Source: Caprella mutica | Taxonomy: Eukaryota > Arthropoda > Malacostraca > Amphipoda > Caprellidae | Direction of reading: 5' to 3' | DNA length: 64,000 nucleotides | Assembly: GCA_947561585.1 (NCBI GenBank) | Contig: CANNZV010000124.1 | Coordinates: 186,001-250,000, forward strand | In this document: positions 11,985 to 25,800 of the stretch, piece by piece | Layout: each line of letters starts with the position of its first letter | How positions within the stretch are numbered: the first letter of the stretch is position 1 | Translations under genes and position numbers: made by a program | Notes under the pieces: generated by a model | Database searches by the model: none | What the model saw: only the letters and a program-made list of their open reading frames with translations | What the model was told of the DNA's origin: nothing

Positions 11985-12346
11985 CTGAAAATATAAATGG
12001 TGATATTTATGAATTGGTGACTACAAGTCTGTTGTGAGAAACCTTAACTAACTTATTTTTCAAACAAATAGATTGCTCGAGCGAAATAATCATAGCTATT
12101 TAATAGAGTAACTAATATCTACTAACTTTATCATTGATATCATTCACGTACCTATTTCAGCAGAGCTGATACAGTCTCTCAGAACAAAGATATATTTCAA
12201 AGATATTATTACACTTGAATAATGAACTTCAATTGCTTTATATGCAGTAATACTTCAACACCACCTTTTGGCCATGCATCACAGAGTTTTCAGTTAGTTT
12301 AATAATATTAATGTTATGAATGAATTCCACCAAAGTTAGTGCAACC

Positions 12347-12512
12347 TTAACCTAAAAACATTTTTAAACAGTAACCCAATGTTAGAATGGCAGACAGATG
12401 AGTTAGTAGATTAGTATGTGTTAGTAATGGTGTTGAAGAGTGATAATATGGGGGAGATAGTCTCTCCAGTGAATGAAAGTCAACCATGCCACTCCCAGCA
12501 GTTCTTCGGAAT
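12347..12512 (-). CDS. trol: Candidate terminal exon of trol (option 1)
   Basis: After the phase 2 donor at 13087, an acceptor (CTAAAACAG) at 12513 would continue AG|A TTC CGA and stay open for 54 codons to TAA at 12347-12349 (begins RFRRTAGSGMVDFHSL). The phase fits, but the tail is not recognisable and the pyrimidine tract is modest. It competes with option 2 at 11984. I cannot decide without transcript data. Confidence 0.25.
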
Positions 12513-13087
12513 CTGTTTTAGTCAGGAAATAGCAACATTTAGATCTAGGTAGTTAGTGATAAATAAGACAGACACACTTGGGTTAAATGATGCATTCAAT
12601 TATTAAAGCAATTTTCGCAATATCAACAATCAATATCATATTTAAATTTGAAAAAAAATGAGGTGTACAAATTTCATTTACAAAATTTTTATTTCTTATT
12701 TTGTATATTTTCGTAATCAACAATTTGTAAAATGTTACTTTTTAGAAAATTCAATTGATAATTAGTCTATAGTCTCTTTTTAGAGAAAGTAATGTAAATT
12801 TTAAAAACAATTCGGAAGCAGAGGATATTAATTAACATAGAGAGTAGTGATTCTGCACATCTCATTTTCCAAATTTATTCATTTTTTAACCATGGATAAC
12901 ACCAATCATTGATGCCATGATATAACATTGGTATGTTTAGGATCAATGAAATGTAATATTCACATCAAATAATTTCGGCAGTTGTTAGTTAATTTTAAAA
13001 CCAGCATTTTTCTTGTAAGATTAGTTGATAATATTTTAAAACAAAAATAGATGCGATGCAGTTGAGACACTTTAAATCAATCTTTAC

Positions 13088-13822
13088 CTGGAGCAAGGGA
13101 CGACATCTAATCCTGAAATAGCGCTATCAGAAATGCTCTCCACGTTGGTGGACCCTAAAGTAATGGCGTGTAGGCAGCCTTCAAAACCAGTCGAGTACAG
13201 ACCATCGGTCATAAGTTCGGCATTAGGAACTCCACCTGAAGTGTAGAATTTAAATTAATTTCATGCCCTTACATCGGATAGACATGTTTCGCGATATTCA
13301 ATGTGTCCGTGTGTACCTATGAATATTCCTCCCATGGCATTGACTTGTGCATTGGAAGGTTTGGCAGCTGTCTCTACAGGTGCTGAGTCTACCTGCAAAG
13401 TAGCTAATTGGTCCCCTAACACCACCTTCACGAGATGACGTGCACCATCATTCACTTGAACTGTTGATTTGGTGAAGCCCTGACCATCACGAGTTCGGAA
13501 TCTCAGTTCGACGAAACCATCAACAACTGTGAGAGAAAAAAATGAGCATCCATACAAAGTACTTTTCTCAAGTCATCAATGAATAAAGAAATTATGTCAT
13601 GATTCTATACTGATTGTAAGGACTCACGTGCAGCACTGAAGTAATCCTTGTCCTTTCCTGATTTATTATTTTCTTGGCCATGCCAAACGAGAAGTCCATC
13701 AGCTTCAGTAGTCGACAACTCCAATGCTACAGTGCGTTCATACCTGCCACTGTTACCTAACTTTCTATCGAACTCAACCCAAGACTGACCAGAGAAAGAA
13801 CCTGTCTTTTCTACCAGAGTCT
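13088..13822 (-). CDS. trol: trol exons 87-89: laminin G domain 3
   Basis: Exons 13628-13822 (1-1), 13317-13526 (1-1; donor GTACAC) and 13088-13235 (1-2). Signatures: [55 protein letters not shown] across a junction, and [11 protein letters not shown] with a final Cys at VVPCS. The last exon ends in phase 2 at a consensus donor (AG|GTAAAG), so at least one more exon with the stop codon must lie to the left. Confidence 0.94.
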
Positions 13823-16800
13823 CTGTAAAAGGAACCAGATCAACTATTAGTTGCTGAAGCATAAAATTAATTACCTTTTAGATATCTCATGAATTTTTAT
13901 TGAAAAAAAAATCTAATAATCCCTTTTTAGATATCATTTTAGCACTCTTACTTTTTGTTCAGAAACACTTTAAATAGTTTAATAATTTACCTTGGTCGCA
14001 CATTTGTCCTGAGAATCCCAGAGGACAAGTACAAGTGAAGTCATCTTCTCCGCTGTTGTTGCAAGTGCCTCCATTTTTGCAGGGATTGCTCTTATCACAG
14101 GGTCCTTCAAAGTTACTAGCTTCACACTGGTTGATATTCGATGAGCCGACCATTGTATTGCTGATGTCTGCCAGGCTTACTTCTCGTTCATTCACATTTA
14201 TCTGTAAAGGAAATTAAATCACTAAATGCAATAGCTAGTATAGTTTATTGTTACTACTAAAATTGTATTATATAATTTACGTTTCTTGTCATTTTGGACT
14301 TGTCGATAATTATTTTACCTGTGAGATGCAACCTGAGAAGCTCCTTTTCACTTTCACCTCTGGAGTGATTTCGACAGTGTTGCTGTCCACACCTCCGATG
14401 TAGAGGGGAATGCGGAGGTTGAGGCCTTTATGTATTCCAGGACTTTGTCCGTGAATCATTTCTCCGTCATCGATACGAAGAGATCCTAATCTGTCCGTCC
14501 TGTTAGCGTGAATCTAATCAAAAAAAAGAGGAGAATCACGTTAATTGTGATGAATTATTCGAGCTTCTTTCAAATGATGTCAATTTAATATACATTGAAG
14601 TTATTATGACTGTTCTATTAGTTGGTCCCGCATATATATATTTTCTGTTTTTCATATGCTTCCATATCGAAAGTCATCAAGTTACGAATAATGCTATATG
14701 TTGATGGGAATATGAGATGCATCTTTTCTAAATAAAATGAACTTTTAGATCCTAAAGATTGTAATTAAGAGGAGTTACCTTAAGCCATTGGCCAGGCTGG
14801 ATTTCTTCACTGGTAAGAGTAGCAGTTCCAGTGCCGGTGTTGAACTTGAACTCCACTCTCTTGTTTCGCAGAGCCAGGGAGGTGAAATCTCCATCTCCTT
14901 GTTCATTTTGAGCACAGTACATCAGGAGACCATCTTCAAGGTCCTGAGTAAGAAGAGTGATAAAGTAACAAGTTGTTTCTTGCCATATACAATAAAAGTA
15001 ATCTTTTGAGTGCGATATTGCCAGTCAATGATAAAAAGATACTCACTAGTTTGGGCTTAACATTGAGTCCCATTGAGAATCTTTTGATGGCACTTGGTGT
15101 TGAGTAAGCAATGTAGGAGCCTTCAGCAAACATTGGCTCGCTGATTACGATAGTCTTTTCACAATGCAGACCTGTTTTGCCATAAGGACAGTAACAGTCG
15201 TAGCCACCAGGCTTGTTGCTGCAGCGTCCTTCACCACATATATCTTTCGGAAGAAAAGATTAGTTTTGACATTTGAAATACTACTATGATTATGTTTTCA
15301 ATTGAAAAATATTGTCTTAAAAAAAATTATGAATGCTAGGTAATTCTGAACATTTCGTCTGCGTGAAGTTAAATAAATAAACTTACTTGGAACACAAGAT
15401 TGTCCTGTTTCGCTGCAATTATCTCCAGAGTAGCCGGCAGGACAGATGCATTTGAAGCCTTTGGATGTGTAGGACTCCTGGCAGACTCCACTGTTCTCGC
15501 AAGGACTCTCTCTGCAGATGTTACATTCGCTCACCGAGACCTAACAAAGTGAAAAGTTCGATTTAATGAAATGGAACCAAAGAATATATAGATTTTTTTA
15601 ATGATTTAAACCATTTGCTATAATGAAAAACTTCTCATTCCCTTCACCTTTCTCTAATATTAATTTTTTATTTGCAGTAAAAGATAAAAGAATTATTAAA
15701 GAACCTAAAGAATTAATTCTTTAGTAATATCTTCTTCCACAATTATGTTTTTAATATTACAATTACCTTGTCATCTGCATCTCTCATAAGCTCAACGATG
15801 TTATCTTGGACAACAAGTCTAGAGATGCAGCCTTCGAAACCACCAGTGAAATTGGATTGACTGTTGAGAGCAGCTCTTCTAGGAACACCGCCAACATATA
15901 GGGGCTCAAGCAGCTCCAAACCAACGTGGCGCCCTTCGGTCTCACCCGAGAGCGTCTGCTCACCATCAACTGACATGTAACCTGCGGAGCGTGTTTACGA
16001 TTAGTGAAAGTTTCATAGTTGGAATTATTTTTCAACAATAGTTTCATTAGAAAGCATCACATTAGTTGCAATTTTAAATTTTGTTATGAACAATTCAGTA
16101 CCTACTCCTCGTATATGAATTATTTTTGGACATAAACTAAGACTCTAGCAAGTATATCATTTGCAGTGACTAACCATTCTTCCTGTTTCTGGATATCTTG
16201 ACAGTGTGCCATTGGTCAAGAGCGAGAGGTGAGTTTGATTCTAGGGACATCATTCCTGAACCTACATCGAACTGATACACTGCATAACCATCTTGAAGAC
16301 CGAAAGCTAGGAAGTCGCCTGAGGTTTCATCTCTACGACTATTGTACAAGATGATGCCTGTTCATGAAGAGAATTAATATCAATTACTATTTCTTTTCAG
16401 TATTAGGAGAAGTTGATATTAATTTATAAGTCAACAACATATCAACCAACCGTTATCACTATCAGGTCTGAATGAAATTTCTATGTCGAATTGAAGATAG
16501 GCATCAGAGATTGTAGGTAGCACCAGATAGGAATCGCTATTGAATCTATTTAGAAAATTGACTCAATTAATTCATCTTATTCAAATATTATGTAAGAAGA
16601 AGGCTTACATGATTACATAGGACATTCTACTAACTTGGGTACTACTCCAGTTACAACAAGCATGATGGGAAGATCAACCGTCCTCTGATCATTGCGTGCT
16701 GTACATAAATAAGTTCCAGCGTCGTCAGCGTGAACAGAAGGGATTTCCAGGGTTTCCTATGGGTAAAAGTGAATATTTTGTATATGATATATGATTAAGA

Positions 16801-19800
16801 TTATTCTGCTGTGAAATATTACTGAAAACTTATCAGGTTACTCACATCTCTGATGATAGCTTGGAATGGTATTTGTCCATCCTGCTTAATCCAAGTGAAT
16901 GAGGCAGGTGAAGACAACTGAGCTTGGCATTTCAGAACCACAGTTGAGCCGAATTTTGCTGATCTCGTTACAACAGACCTTGAGTTTGGCGAATATTCTA
17001 TCACTTCAGAAGTGACTTCATCTGAAAAACATAAACGTAAAGTTAGCGTACAGATATCATAGTGATAATGGAGAATGCTCGTGAATTAACTACCATTTTA
17101 AATGAGTACATAATCATGCAGGAGTTTAATCCAATAAATACATTTTAGCCATACATAGATAGATAAACCTACTTTGCACTGCCAGATTGTATGTTTCTTC
17201 AAAGACTCCGAGCGGAGTGGTGACTGTGCACACGTAAGTACCACCGTCATCAGCACTCAAGTTACTGAAAGCGAGGATCTCGTTGGAAGGAACTGCGCTT
17301 ATAGGCAGAGCTCCACGATATCTACTCCACTTTATCGATGCTTGGTAGTCATCGGACACATTGCAAGTCAATTGGACAGAGCCGCCCACTCGAGGAGAGC
17401 TGAGTGAGCCTGTCACTACTACGTCCAAATACGTTGGTCCTGCAGATCATTTCCAATTTGTTGGGACATGTATATGCAGAACATAAATGCCACAACTTTA
17501 TTTATTATATACAGCATTTCGACATTATCACAACTGCTACATTTAACTTACCTTATAAACCAGGTTAGGATTAAAGCCATGCAGAGAACAACAGGATATA
17601 ATATTTAATAAAACAAAGAAAAGGAGTAGTTTTAGTAGAGGTGATTATTAGCAGTTATCAATGAATGATATACAAATATTATAATAGTGCAGAGAAGCGA
17701 TCTTAATTAACATCAGATTAGTCTGCGATGAGGTAGAGAACACACTAAAGTAACCCTATGTTACAGGGCAATATCTACTAAACAATTAGTGTTTTCTATA
17801 CTAGATTTAAATCAAGAGAGCTAAATACAAGTTAATATTAAACTACAATAAAGTAGGTACATGGTATAGTATGACATGCTTCAGTCTATTTAAAATAGAC
17901 TTTCTAGCTACTGTGACAGATAAAATCTGAAGACTCACTCATTGGTTGCTGGAAGACTTTTTATTGAATAGCACTCATCATAGAATTATTTAATTTTAAT
18001 AGCTTTCGCAAGTTAACTGTAGCATAGTTTGGCTATAAAGTTTAATAGCTTAATTATCCATTAACGCAGTTCGCAAGTTAACTGTAGTATAGTTTGGTCA
18101 TTAAATATAAATTAGTAATAATATTACATAATTGTTTGATATAAAATTCATATGGGGCTATCACTGCTAAAGTTACATACAGCATAGATTTTCATTAGAG
18201 TAGAAAATATAGTTAGAAAGTGTTGATTAATTTTGAAGAGTTTAGAATTTAATCTATTTCTCGAATCATACTGTATTATACAAATTTGAAATATGTTAGA
18301 AATATTAAAGGAAATTTGAACAATGAGCAGAAAGATTAACACAAAATCTTGCATCTTGGAAAAGCTTAAGACTGCCCTGTAATCTTTTTTGTTAACACTA
18401 AGATAGTTATTCCCAAATAAATCCCAGAAGAGTGGAAGCAATAAACATGCTGTATTCTAAAAAATAGTCTCCAGTTAGACCTAGGTATAGCTACTTCCTC
18501 TAAATTTGGACTATTTTTTCTTAAACTGAATGTAAAATAGGTGAGATGTTGCTTATTATTTGAAAAGAGTTTGTCATGCGAAGTAGCTTGATGAATTTCA
18601 TTGACTAAAAGTAATCTCTACAGCTTTCTATACTTGAAATTGAAAGATAGTATTGTTGCTGAGTATTAACGAAGAGTAACTTGTTATTGAGGTAGTAGAT
18701 ATTTCCACCAGAGAAAACCAAAGAAAGGCAAGCACATGCGAAATTTCCTAGGACTCACTCCTGAGGCTCAGTGTGATGACATCGTATGTTCTACCAGACT
18801 GAGTTCTGGCCTCACAAATATAATTTCCTCTGTTACTTGTGTCGGCATTTTGAATGCTGAAAACGTAAAATATATAATATCATATCTTTATAGAATGTGT
18901 TAAAATAAGTAATTAGCTGAACATGGAATGAATCTTACGTGACAACGTTTCCTCTTGCGAAAGCATTTGGCGGCAATTGAGTTCCATCTTTGGTCCAAGT
19001 GACATACGCGGGATTAATTCCTGAAGTTTCACACCTGAGTTCTAAAGATTCTCCCTCAGAGGCTTCGACGTTTGATTCCAGAGCAGTAAGAAGTGGCTCT
19101 TCTGTAGATATTAATAAGAACAATGGAGCAAAGCAATTGCGATAAAAAAAACTCAACTGAATGTTTATATTTTAAAAGCAGTTGTCTATATCAAACTCAC
19201 GTGCGATGATATACAATGAAGTAGAAGTTAGATACATTAAAATTTAAAGGTGCTATATCTTACGTAAGCACTTTTTCGTGAGAATATAGTGTGTAAGTGG
19301 AAAAGGTTTCTCTTCATAAGTAAGAGATACAGCTGGAAGTAACATACCAATGTGCAGAAATAGGAGCCGGTACAGATTTTGTAAAGGAACTTATGCGGAC
19401 GTTGAGTTGACTCCTCTTACCTTTGCTGAGCTGTCTTCTGCGTCGAAGGCAGATATTCTCATCCTTACAGTCACCACAGTCACAGACACCATCACAATTT
19501 ACATAAAAAGGGTAACATGCACCATTTCCACACTGGAAAAACTCAGAACAGCTATTTTGATCGAAAAGGTCATCTGTAACATGCCACACAGATTTATTAG
19601 TGCAGGAAGGAAATAGTAGTTACTGATTAGATAAGAAAAAGACCCTCTCTACTAATTAAGCATTATATATTATATTAGCTACAAGACTATATACAAGCAC
19701 ATGCCGACACAATTTTAAATTAGAAAAGGATGAAATATTTTACTAACCAAAGCCCACACGATTATTTAGTTCTTAGAATTGTTTGCAAACTACTAAATTT

Positions 19801-22800
19801 TCTCACACATGAAAAGGTTTATTTGATAGACATGCAAAAAAATATCTACGCTACGAAAGAGATGAACTGAAAGATATGTATTTTATGTGAAGGGAAGAAT
19901 ATCTGGTAGAAATATACTAAAGGAATACTTTCGATTAATTGAGTTCTAATTACCATAGCAATTTGTCTCATCTTCACCATTGGGACAGTGTTTCACCCCA
20001 TCACAAATTTGTTGGGTGGTGACACAAGCGTCAGAGATGCAGGGTGAGTCAGGACAACCTTAGGGTAAAAATACATGCACTACTACACCCACACACAGAC
20101 CATAGTGCACAAATACAACCAACCTGTCTAGTGAAACTATTATAGAATAGTTTCTAAGAAACTTTCATAATGAATGTGACAGAATGTCATATTCTAATCT
20201 ATTTGATGGTTCTTATATTTAAAAGTTCACACAAACAAGTTAGTTGTATTGACATTTTAATACATTTTCAACGTTATGTTATTATTTATTCACAAAGTCT
20301 ACGAATAGAATTTTAATTTAAAGTCACGCTCATGCAAGTTAATAAGAATATATATTAATTTAGTGAAAAGGCAATATCTAATATTAATCATTTTAGTACC
20401 AAAATACATTCAGTCAATACAAAGACGAATAAACAAGATTCAAATACGCATCACTGAATTACCGGCTTACTAATTATGATCTGTAACTAAAGAAACCTTC
20501 TACTCAGGGTATAGCCAATCCTTATAATTCTACTTTCCATAGAACTAACAAGTGATTTTACTAGCCATGTTAAACATAATAGAAAGCTTTGCTTATAATT
20601 AGTTTATCTTTTAGAATCACGCTACAATTATCAAAACACCAATTGTATAACACTTCACGTAGACAGCTTATTGTAATACAGGTGAAATAGTTGAACAAGT
20701 GTCTTTTTGAATATGCAATAAACATTCATATTTCAGTATTTGTTCACTGTTCAAGTCGAAATAGAAAGGTGAAGGGAGATTATAAGTTAATAATTTGGAT
20801 TTTTTTTTGCAAAATTATGCGTGAAACTAGCTAGTGAATATTATTTGATCAATTAAATCCCAGGGTAGAAGGCTGCTTGACACCCCCGAGCTGTTATGTA
20901 CGTCATGGGATAGTGTTTGAAATGCCCTCTCCAAACACAGATTGATATACAGTTTGCCCAGAAAAAATGTAACCACTGCTTGAATATGCATTATTCATCA
21001 TTCCATGATTATATGCATAATATATTGGTACCATAGATACGTAGATTCATATTAATGAATTATAAATAGTACTTAAAAACTTATAAGATATACTCGATGG
21101 TAGTGGATACATTTTTTGCGGACACACTGTACAGTACGACTACTCTATAACGATTTCCTGTATAGTGAACCATGTTGATATGTAGAGTCCTGAGTAATGA
21201 AGTACTCTGTATAATAAACGTATTTTATTCTATCTGCAATAAAATGGCTATTTGTTTTTATTCATTTCTTCTTTCCTATACAATGAGCTAAAATCTATAT
21301 ACTATATAGTGTATATAGTGACATAGTTGTAGTTCATTATAGAGGAGTCTTACTGTACATGATCAATAGCTTTATTGGATACCATTAATGACTGTGTTTC
21401 ATTTAACCTTGTTATTTTGGTACGATATTTGATTTGATGTTATTTAATGAAGTGATGGAATTAATGATTATTATTGACAAGTAACGTAAACAGTAAATTA
21501 GACAAATTGATTATTCTTTCTAGGGAGAATCGTAACCCACGTAAATAAATGGCCGCTCGGCACTAATTAATAACCACGCTACCATGTGAATGAAAGAACT
21601 TAAATACTGGAAATATTGAATATGAATATTGGAAATAAAGAAATGCCCATACGGCAGAAATAAGAAACACCCCCCTCAGGGACCCCCGAACATACATTTT
21701 AACATATTCTTAGCACACTCTCATCACAGCTATCGTACCGGTGTGGAAACACACTTCTGATGCATTACATCTTCGATGTTGCATTTGTGACTGAAATAGG
21801 TTTTACACTATTTGCATCTATAATTTCTACAACCATACGAAATAGAAATACAATCAAGACAATCACATAACGATCTATACAAGTAATACGAATAATTCGC
21901 ACTAACTCTCAAAATGACAGTGGATTTCGTCAGAGCCATCATCGCAGTCGATTGTTCCGTCACATTCCAACATGATGTCAATGCATTGTCCGTTTTCACA
22001 AGGAAATTTACTCAATGTACAAGCTTCATCTTTGTTACTCCGTTCTTGAATGACTTCAGGAGTGAGTTCAGAGTCTCCAGATGAATGCTGAGACACTAAC
22101 CAATCTTCATCGTCCACGTTAACCCCTCCCTCAAATTGAGTTTCAATACTATGCAACTCTGAATCAAGCAAGTTTAATAGAAGCGTTAATGCAGTTAAAG
22201 CGTATGTAGAATAGAGTTGTTAGTAGGTTATTTATTAATATTCTTCAAGCATTTTTGCTTTTAAAATGTTAAAAAATGTTACAAAACAAAAGAGAAATAT
22301 AAATATTAATGATAATAAACTAAAGGAAAATGTTAATTTAAGAATTCAAGAACCATTTGACCTTCAGAGATAAAAAAAACATGGTTTAAAAAATTAAAAA
22401 TTGTAATGGTTGCTATCATAAGGGCAATATTGTATGGCATGTTTAGGTCTATATAAACATGCATAATTAGTAGGACTAGCAATCTAGTTGGCATTAATAA
22501 ACAGGTTAGGTTTAGTGAACGAATTAGGTGATTAGTGAACTATTTAGCTATTTTTAAGATATAGATCTAATATATTCACATTCAGTCTTTAACTTACTTT
22601 TGGTGGCAATTTATCTAGATTGTCCCAATTAATCGTGCCCATTATCTTTGAAATAAATTCTACAAAATGTAGGAAATAGAAGTTGTGGTACTAGACAATT
22701 TTTTTCATAAATTCTTACCATTGACGACAACTTCAGCTACGGCAGCGGCTCTACCAGCGCTATTGACAGCGGTGCAGAGGTATTTTCCGGCATCAGACGC

Positions 22801-25800
22801 CTCGATTCCTCGGAACTGAAAAGAGTAAAATTAGTCAATCCATTGAATTCATTACTTTTGTTCTTAAAATTAAACTGCATTGACAGTAATACTAATATTC
22901 TAAAGCCAGTAACTACAACATACTATTAGCTCTCCGTTGTTGATAATAACTGAGGGAGGCATCCTTCCACCTTCTTTAGCCCATGTGATGTCAATAGGCC
23001 TATCTCCAGAAGCCAAGCATTCTAGTTTCACGAACGCTCCAGGTTTTACAACTTGTTTAGGTGGTTCCAGCGTAATTATAGGAGGACCTATAAAAAAATT
23101 AAAGTCGCAAGTTATAGCTAATATGATATAAATTGAATATATAATTTTTTTTTGTATTTATATGTAGATTCTTACCAACAACTTGAATAGTAGCATATAT
23201 GGTGTAGAGAATTGAACCAGTTCTCCTACTGGAGCCGATGCAAGCATACTCTCCTGCATCCGAAGACTGTACATCGTACAAGTAAAGAACTCCTTCTGAA
23301 ACTCTGTGTGAGGGAGGCAAACTTCTTCCATCGGATCTTCGGAAGCTGGACTCCACGTCAGCAATGTCATCGTCAGAAGATTCTATCAAAGAAAAACAAC
23401 GTTGTGTTGCAGATACAATAATCATTTGCTATGTTTGCATCAAATTTGTCACACATTCAGTTATTGGAGAATATTTCAGTTAGTCGACATAGGAAGAAAT
23501 GGAGAAATTTGTATCTAGCATCTCTGATGGATAATTTCTTTCTTCTATTTTAGGGGTCATATTTACACAACCTTAACTAACGTAAAAAGCGACTTAAGGT
23601 TTATACCAAGTTACAAGTGGTGTTATAAAAATAGGTATAAGAAATTTTGGTCTGAAACTTCGTTATAATTGAGAACCTCAAATTTGTTCTTCAAAATGAA
23701 GAGTATGTTGAAACATATAAAAATAACTAAATTACAGTTTTACTATCAATTCTGATACATAGAGTATAATTAGAGACTGATTACGTTTATTCAATTCAGT
23801 TAAATTGACAACTGTAATAATTAGATTTCAAAGTCAGGTTATTTAAAAATTACTTGTTTTGATAAATGTTATGGCTTATTACTGAAAAAAAAAGATGTGC
23901 CAAGATCTTACAGTTTCTGATTTGTTTACCTAGAGGAATGCATCTAAATTCATAGTTAGCTCCCGCGGGTACTTTAGCCACTTTATCTGTGGATGGGGGT
24001 GTTGGTCTTGATGTTGGTGGGGGTGCTGGTCTGGAAGTGGAAGGTCTGACGAAGGGTGGTCTGGTGGCCGGCCTGGCTGTAGGTTGTACAGCAGGGGATT
24101 GCTCGACAAATACTTGGATGTATTGCTCTGAAGTACCTACAACAAAAAGTTACGAATGTATCATATTTATTAAATAATAAGTATGAGAGATTAAAGACTT
24201 CATATAAATTATTGGACAGTATTGTACGATTTGCATGAAATTTCTCACCAGCAGAATTGGTGGCTGAACACTTGTAAGTTCCAGTATCGTCTCTACGAGC
24301 ACTAGCGATTTCGAACTCAGCAGATGAAGGGGAAGTGGAGATACTTTGTCTGCAGGACAACACATTTTAAAATTATACATGTTAAATAACTTTAGTAATA
24401 ATACTTTCCTCATATTGTGGTGAATGCATTACATTAGGAAAATGAGAATACCTAATTACTTACAGTTCTGTTGGGTAGTTTGAGCTGAGTAGACTCCAAG
24501 AAACAGAGGGTGCGGGGTCTCCTGCAGCTGAACATTGCAAACGAACTCTTTGTCCTTCACGAATCTAGTAATATAAATTAACAAAATAGAATTAAATAGA
24601 TAGATTAACTTACTCTTTCCAATGATAATCTTAGTGCTACAGTTCTATTTCTATGCGTCTTGTGGTGGATAAGGACTCATTTATTTAATATCAATGTTAC
24701 CTGCAAAGGTGTTTGGCTGGGCGTGAGAGTTATAACGGGAGGGGCATAGATCTCTAGACTAGCAGTGGATTTAACTTCACCAGCGTTGTTGACGGCTGTG
24801 CAAGTGTATGTGCCTGACTCAGCACCTGTGACGTCATTGAACCTGAAAAAGAGGAGTGTTGAAGCACAAAAAAAAATTATATTGTAGCTAAGGATAAATA
24901 TTATAGATTAATTCTTAACTAAATGAATACTATTCAAGAGGATACATTAAAGACACGCAGAAACAGATAATTTAAAATAACGAGTTCTCATATGAACGAA
25001 AATGTGGAATTCTCCGATAATTCGTAATTTAGCCTAAAATAGCAATGAGATGAAGTGATTAGCAGAGGGATGTTACTCACATGATGATACCACCTGGTTT
25101 GAGTTCAGTGTTGGGGGTGAGGGGGCGTCCGTCTGTTCTCCTCCATGTGACTTCAGGTGTCGGTATTCCACCAGTGAGGTGACACTGGAACAGAGCACTG
25201 CCTCCTCTCTGGATGGACTGACTATTCTCGGGGTACATCTTGATGGTAGGGGCCTCTAGTCCTGGTGTTAAAAAGAGACAAATTGAAGAACATTCAAATA
25301 ATAACCTCCTACAATATTGGAGTGGAAATCAATAAATTGAACCACTGTGATAGATTTAATACACTACATAACTTTATAATCCTTACTATGGCTCACTAAA
25401 CACCTAGGACTCATAACTATCACTATAACTCACTCTCCACTTCAACAAGAGTCACGGCTCTGGCAGTTCCCCCTGAGCTGGAGGCATCACACACGTACAT
25501 TCCTCTGTCAGATATCTGAGCGTTAGTTATCCTCAGGACATCTCCCTCTACTGTCACTCCTCTGCCGAGTTCTTCATTAACCTGCAGATGTGAAAAAATG
25601 AACAACTTAAAAAACATACTCAGTTTTATCCAATTGCTTCTAACTCAATAAAATAGTTTTTTAATATTGTATATTATGCCAGAAGATTAATATGATATTT
25701 CCGAGTTATGTTTTTTATTCTACCTTACAACATTAGTGGAAAGCTGATTATGTAAAAAGAAATTATTTAGGAAAACGTGAACTTTTAATGCTTCAATTGT

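Larger units (their letters stand above)
10477..13087 (-). other. 3' flank of trol: last intron, possible 3' UTR
   Basis: No domain-bearing exon is visible on either strand. The stretch holds the two candidate terminal exons (12512-12347 and 11984-11978) and an AATAAA on the minus strand at 11765-11770. The rest is AT-rich non-coding DNA. Confidence 0.5.

Noticed and set aside
14788..15009. Plus-strand open frame over LamG 2
   Set aside because: Antisense to confirmed laminin G exons.
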